Shown in pieces: positions 7,095-10,136 of a stretch of DNA of 10,136 bases (its first letter is position 1; each line of letters begins with the position of its first letter). The position numbers were made by a program, and so were the translations under genes. Location of the stretch: positions 1 through 10,136 of the forward strand of contig DOTC01000061.1 in NCBI GenBank assembly GCA_003513855.1, read 5' to 3'. Under the pieces are notes generated by a model. That model saw only the letters and a list, made by a program, of their open reading frames with translations. It was not told the origin of the DNA and did no database searches. Origin of the DNA: Deltaproteobacteria bacterium (GTDB lineage Bacteria; Desulfobacterota; Deferrimicrobia; Deferrimicrobiales; Deferrimicrobiaceae).

Positions 7095-7213
7095 GAACGG
7101 CCCCTGTCAAATTGTCATTTCCCGGGTTCTTTGTAATTCCCTCTCATTCCGGTTGACAAATACGTTTCTTTTTGGGAAATATATAGTTCAATCCCGCCTT
7201 CGGAGGTATTTTC
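7095..7213 (+). promoter_or_regulatory. A+T-rich promoter region of the MucR-family gene
   Basis: Most of this gap is much richer in A+T than the rest of the window, with T-runs and TpA steps. A perfect TTGACA (7153-7158) is followed by TATATA (7180-7185), but the 21-base spacing is longer than ideal; AAATAT (7177-7182) is a poorer hexamer at 18 bases. TGTCAA (7105-7110) is an inverted copy of the TTGACA. GGAGG (7202-7206) seven bases before the ATG is a good ribosome site. No terminator for the preceding sixA-tautomerase transcript is visible. Confidence 0.45.
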
Positions 7214-7642
7214 ATGGACAAGAGAGTTTTAGTAGAGTTGACGACAGAAATAGTTTCTGCCCATGCGTCGGTTAATGAAATGAGCAGGGAGGATCTTCTG
7301 GATGAGATTCAGGCGGTTTTCCAGAAGTTGAATTCCCTGGTCGGCGTGGAAGGCGAGGCAATGGCCGGAATTTCGGCGGAAGTAAAGCCGGCGATCCCGC
7401 TGAATGCTGCCTTCGGGGCCGAGCAGGTCTTTTGTATGGAGTGCGGGAAGGGATTTACCACGCTGAAAAAGCACCTCGCGGTCAGCCACAACTTAAGCCC
7501 CAAGGATTACCGGAAGAAATTCAAGATTCCCGTAAAGACACCGCTCGTGGCGAAGAACTACTCCGAGGCGAAGAAGAAGATCGCCCAGAAGCTGGGTCTC
7601 GCCGAGAAGCTTGCCGCGGGGCGCAAAAAGCGCGGGAAGTAG
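7214..7642 (+). CDS. MucR/Ros-family zinc-finger transcriptional regulator
   Basis: MucR/Ros proteins are small nucleoid-type repressors that oligomerise through the N-terminus and bind A+T-rich DNA through a prokaryotic zinc finger. The 142-residue length is typical. Residues 7-45 match the helical MucR N-terminal pattern (LVELTTEIVSAH...). The finger is C74-x2-C77-x9-H87-x4-H92, exactly the spacing of Ros, followed by the family motif LSPKDYRKKFKIP and a lysine-rich tail ending RKKRGK. In Ros the second ligand is aspartate; here it is cysteine, giving a classical Cys2His2 set. It has its own promoter region and is closed by a strong terminator, so it is probably monocistronic. Its A+T-rich upstream region is the kind of DNA the family binds, so autorepression is plausible. 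Its other targets are unknown. Confidence 0.88.
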   Translation: MDKRVLVELTTEIVSAHASVNEMSREDLLDEIQAVFQKLNSLVGVEGEAMAGISAEVKPAIPLNAAFGAEQVFCMECGKGFTTLKKHLAVSHNLSPKDYRKKFKIPVKTPLVAKNYSEAKKKIAQKLGLAEKLAAGRKKRGK

Positions 7643-7703
7643 CATACGATCCGGAAAGGCCTCCGCGAAAGCGGTCGACCCGCTCGAGGCGTGTGATCCC
7701 GTG

Positions 7704-7740
7704 ACGCCCGCCGGGGGAAATCCCCGGCGGGTGTTCTTTA
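7704..7740 (+). terminator. Rho-independent terminator after the MucR-family gene
   Basis: A perfect 10-base-pair G/C stem (CCCGCCGGGG, 7707-7716, with CCCCGGCGGG, 7722-7731) closes a five-base loop. It extends outward by a G-U, a C-G and an A-T pair to 7704/7734, and is followed by TTCTTTA. It lies 62 bases after the stop codon at 7642 and separates the regulator from superoxide dismutase. Confidence 0.85.
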
Positions 7741-7787
7741 TCTGGGAAAAAAATTCCCCTCCGCCCCTCCCGTTTGAGGCAGAATAA

Positions 7788-7802
7788 AAAGCGAATCGTT
7801 TT
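7788..7802. promoter_or_regulatory. Imperfect dyad upstream of superoxide dismutase (possible operator)
   Basis: AAAGCGA and TCGTTTT flank a central A at 7795; six of the seven arm positions are complementary, with one G-T mismatch. It lies about 50 bases before the superoxide dismutase start, where a repressor or activator could act. It does not match a regulator site I can name, and it is short enough to be chance. Confidence 0.25.
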
Positions 7803-7853
7803 CGTACTCCCACCACGGAAACCCCAGGGCGTTGCCAGGAAAGGAGGCCGACG

Positions 7854-8432
7854 ATGCCATATGCAGCCAAGGACTACGGGAAACTGATCGGGATGGAAGG
7901 GTTCAGCGAGACACTGCTCAAGAACCACTTCACCCTGTACCAGGGATATGTGACGAACACGAACAAGGTCCTGGACACCCTTGCCGCGATGCTGAAGGAA
8001 GGGAAGGTCGGTACCTATGAGTACGCGGAACTGAAGAGGAGGCTGGGCTGGGAGTTCAACGGGATGCGCCTGCACGAGTGTTACTTCGAAAACCTGGGCG
8101 GCAAGGGGTCTCTCGACGCGGGGAGCAGGCTCGGCAAGGGGCTTGCCGCGGAGTTCGGCAGCGTCGAGAAGTGGGAGGCCGATTTCCGGGCTACGGGTGC
8201 GATGCGCGGGATCGGCTGGGTGGTCCTCTACCAGGACGCCGACGGAAAACGACTCTTCAACCAGTGGGTCAACGAGCATGACGTCGGACATCCGGCGGGT
8301 GCTGTGCCGGTCCTCGTCATGGACGTCTTCGAGCACGCCTTCATGACCGACTACGGCCTGAAGAGGGCCGACTACATCGCGGCGTTCTTCAAGAACATCG
8401 ACTGGAAGGCGGCGGAGGCAAGGCTCAAGTAA
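7854..8432 (+). CDS. Superoxide dismutase, Fe/Mn family
   Basis: This enzyme converts superoxide to hydrogen peroxide and oxygen in the cytoplasm; no signal peptide is present. The 192 residues match the family length. All four metal ligands can be placed: H25 (in KNHFTLYQGYV), H74 (in MRLHECYFENLGG), D157 and H161 (in MDVFEHAF, the counterpart of the usual DxWEHAYYLDY). The sequence is a divergent branch: it starts with a short YGKLIGMEGF segment instead of the usual LPPLPY, and the tryptophan of WEHA is phenylalanine. Iron, manganese or either could be the cofactor; I cannot decide this from the sequence. GGAGG six bases before the ATG supports the start. The histidine kinase follows after 27 bases without a terminator, so the two may be co-transcribed. 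Confidence 0.9.
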   Translation: MPYAAKDYGKLIGMEGFSETLLKNHFTLYQGYVTNTNKVLDTLAAMLKEGKVGTYEYAELKRRLGWEFNGMRLHECYFENLGGKGSLDAGSRLGKGLAAEFGSVEKWEADFRATGAMRGIGWVVLYQDADGKRLFNQWVNEHDVGHPAGAVPVLVMDVFEHAFMTDYGLKRADYIAAFFKNIDWKAAEARLK

Positions 8433-8459
8433 CGGGGGGTTGCACGGCGCGGGCAGGAG

Positions 8460-10136
8460 GTGGACTACTACGCGCAAGGTAGCCTGGTGGCCGCGGTGGT
8501 GGCTCTTGCCATCGCGGGGTATCTGCGGGTGTGGGCGAAGGACGACGCGGAGGCCCGGGCGTTCGCGAGCCTGTCGTTCCTGATCTTCCTGTGGTGCTTT
8601 CCCGAGTACCTCTGGAAGACCCTCGACTCGGCGTTCTGGCACCGCATCAGCCTTGCGGCGGTCCTGTTCATCCCCCCCTTCGTGGTGCGCTACAGCGCCG
8701 CCGCGGTCCGGACTCCCCCGAGATGGTGCGGGACCGTGTTCGTGGCGGGGATCTGGATCGGCGCGATCTTCGCGGTTACGATCGCGAGCGACCCGCTGTT
8801 CTTCTCGCCCTGGTGGAACCTCGCGGTGCTCCTCTACGTCTACCCCTACCTCGGGCTTTCCCTCTACGTCGTCGTCCGGTACGGGTTCCGGGCGAACCCG
8901 TCCTCGATCGAGCGGAAGAAGTTCCAGTTCCTCCTCGTCGGGGGAGGGATCGCGAGTCTTGTCGCGCCGCTCAACTTTTTGCCGGGGACGGGGGTCTCCT
9001 TCCCGCCTCTCGCCTCGTTCGCGATCCTGCTCTTTTTCTATTTCATGGCGACCGGGATCCTCCACCTCCACTTCTTCGAGTTCCCGGACATCGTGGGGAG
9101 GGCGATCATCCTGGTCATCCAGGTGTTCGCCTTCGCCGTCGTGTTCGGCGTCCTCGAGGTCGTGTCCGGGCGGAAATTCTGGTTCCCCCTCGCGGGGACC
9201 TTCCTCATCTCGTTTTTCCTGCTCACGTTCTACCCCGTGCTGATGCGCAAGCTCGGCGGGATCTCGTCCGACCTCCTCGTCCGGGAGTCGCGGACCATCC
9301 AGTCGGGGCTGAGCGACTGCGCGAAGAGGATCCCGGAGGCCACGTCGCTCGGCGAGATCGCGCAGATCGTGGAGGAGGCCCTCGGGCGGGTGCCGTTCAT
9401 CGCCCGGGCGTCCCTCTGGATCCGCCCGGAAGGCGGAACCGACGAGGGGATCGGGGCTCTCCCCGTCCGGCCCGACGAGTACCGGAGGGCGCTCAGCCGG
9501 TTCTCCGCCCGGTTCCCCGTGCTCCGGTTCCTGGAGCACGGGGGATCGCGCGCGGCGGACGTCGCCATCTGGGACGACTCCTGGGACGGCTCCTTCCCCA
9601 TCTTCCTCCGGGGGAAGATGGTGGGAGTGGCGATGTTCCTGTGGAAGGAGAAGACGCCCTCCTTCCGGGAACTGGAGCTGCTGATCCCCTTCCTGGAGGG
9701 GATCGGGCTGGCGGTGGAGAACATCCGGCAGAAGCAGCGGATCCAGAAAAAGGAGCACTTCGCAACCGTGGGCGAGCTCGCGGCGGGCCTGGCCCACGAG
9801 GTGCGCACGCCGGCCGGGGTGATCAAGGGGGCGGCCCAGTTCCTCTCCCGCGGGGCCCCTCCCCGGGACCGGGAGTTTCTCGACATCATCGTCGAGGAGG
9901 CGGACCGCCTCAACGGCGTCGTGACGGAGTTCCTGGAGTACGCGCGGCCCGGAAGCCGCACCCCCAAGAGGGTCTCCCTGCGCGATCCCGTAGAGCGGGC
10001 TGTGGCGCGCCTCGCGCGGGAGAAGGGGGACGGAATGAACGGGGTACGCTCCCAGGTCATCGTCGGAGAGCCGGTTCCGACGGTCACCGCCGACCCCTCG
10101 GAGATCGAGCGTGTGGTCTTCAACCTGCTGACGAAC
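8460..10136 (+). CDS. Membrane-bound sensor histidine kinase with GAF-like domain (3' end beyond window)
   Basis: The frame stays open from GTG 8460 to the window edge (559 codons). Residues 1-262 hold about nine hydrophobic segments. Residues 275-430 form a cytoplasmic GAF-like region (LWIRPEGG to PFLEGIGLAVEN). A short coiled linker leads to the HisKA dimerisation helix with the phospho-acceptor H446 in LAHEVRTPAGVIKG. The N box of the ATPase domain (NLLTN, 555-559) is the last thing visible, so the ATP-binding glycine boxes are lost. The layout resembles PrsK and NtrB/ZraS-like kinases, whose partner is commonly a sigma54-dependent response regulator; none is visible. The start is uncertain: AGGAGG (8455-8460) overlaps the GTG, leaving no normal spacing, and GTG 8487, nine codons later and preceded by AAGG, is the alternative. 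The signal sensed is unknown. Confidence 0.85.
   Translation, partial: MDYYAQGSLVAAVVALAIAGYLRVWAKDDAEARAFASLSFLIFLWCFPEYLWKTLDSAFWHRISLAAVLFIPPFVVRYSAAAVRTPPRWCGTVFVAGIWIGAIFAVTIASDPLFFSPWWNLAVLLYVYPYLGLSLYVVVRYGFRANPSSIERKKFQFLLVGGGIASLVAPLNFLPGTGVSFPPLASFAILLFFYFMATGILHLHFFEFPDIVGRAIILVIQVFAFAVVFGVLEVVSGRKFWFPLAGTFLISFFLLTFYPVLMRKLGGISSDLLVRESRTIQSGLSDCAKRIPEATSLGEIAQIVEEALGRVPFIARASLWIRPEGGTDEGIGALPVRPDEYRRALSRFSARFPVLRFLEHGGSRAADVAIWDDSWDGSFPIFLRGKMVGVAMFLWKEKTPSFRELELLIPFLEGIGLAVENIRQKQRIQKKEHFATVGELAAGLAHEVRTPAGVIKGAAQFLSRGAPPRDREFLDIIVEEADRLNGVVTEFLEYARPGSRTPKRVSLRDPVERAVARLAREKGDGMNGVRSQVIVGEPVPTVTADPSEIERVVFNLLTN

Larger units (their letters stand above)
7643..7853 (+). other. Intergenic region between the MucR-family gene and superoxide dismutase
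   Basis: These 211 bases contain, in order: a small CCGC-GAAA-GCGG hairpin with a GNRA tetraloop (7663-7674), the intrinsic terminator (7704-7740), a GGGAA-AAAAA-TTCCC dyad (7744-7758), an A+T-rich imperfect dyad (7788-7802), and the ribosome site GGAGG (7843-7847) six bases before the next ATG. I see no clear -35/-10 pair for the superoxide dismutase gene, although it must start after the terminator; TTGAGG at 7774-7779 and CAGAAT at 7780-7785 are weak candidates. No coding potential is apparent. Confidence 0.5.

Noticed and set aside
7663..7674. CCGC-GAAA-GCGG hairpin as a separate terminator or small RNA element
   Set aside because: The stem is four base pairs without a T-tract. At most it is local structure in the 3' part of the regulator's message.
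7521..9797. Long minus-strand open frame (about 758 codons) opposite the MucR, superoxide dismutase and kinase genes
   Set aside because: It crosses a strong terminator and two intergenic regions and encodes a low-complexity charged sequence, so it is a composition artefact.
1..10136. tRNA, rRNA, CRISPR array, insertion sequence or phage genes
   Set aside because: No cloverleaf, rRNA-like stretch, regularly spaced repeat, transposase or integrase motif was seen on reading through. A covariance-model and repeat search would be decisive.

Overview
The window is a G+C-rich piece of bacterial chromosome holding ten protein-coding genes packed almost end to end, with no RNA gene, insertion sequence, phage gene or CRISPR array that I can see. 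The gene content (ArnD-type lipid A modification, a MucR/Ros zinc-finger regulator, HD-GYP signalling, a many-spanning histidine kinase with an NtrB-like H box, and an anaerobe-type nitronate monooxygenase-like flavoprotein) and the strong G/C third-position bias fit a Gram-negative deltaproteobacterium in the broad sense (Desulfuromonadota/Geobacter-like lineages). That placement is an inference from family resemblance, not from a marker gene.

Layout. On the left, two plus-strand genes: an ArnD-type deformylase (2-868) and an FMN-dependent nitronate monooxygenase/FabK-like protein (940-1911) with its own good sigma70-type promoter (885-914). The second gene runs tail to tail into a minus-strand operon and overlaps its last gene by 22 bases. 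That operon reads, from right to left, an MFS transporter (6259-5084), a HEAT-repeat protein (5041-3026) and an HD-GYP domain protein (3029-1890). The last two overlap by an ATGA and appear to share a homologous N-terminal domain. A 137-base divergent region (6260-6396) separates this operon from a plus-strand series: a SixA-type phosphohistidine phosphatase (6397-6861), a small 4-oxalocrotonate tautomerase-like protein (6891-7094), a MucR-family zinc-finger regulator (7214-7642) behind an A+T-rich promoter region and followed by a strong intrinsic terminator (7704-7740), an Fe/Mn superoxide dismutase (7854-8432), and a membrane sensor histidine kinase (8460 to the right edge, cut off inside its ATPase domain).

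How the genes might work together. There is no obvious single pathway. The most coherent unit is the HEAT/HD-GYP pair: translational coupling plus a shared N-terminal domain suggests a two-protein signalling module, possibly cyclic-di-GMP related, that has not been described as such to my knowledge. The superoxide dismutase and histidine kinase are 27 bases apart and may be co-transcribed. A sigma54-type response regulator beyond the right edge would be the usual partner of a kinase like this, but it is not visible here.
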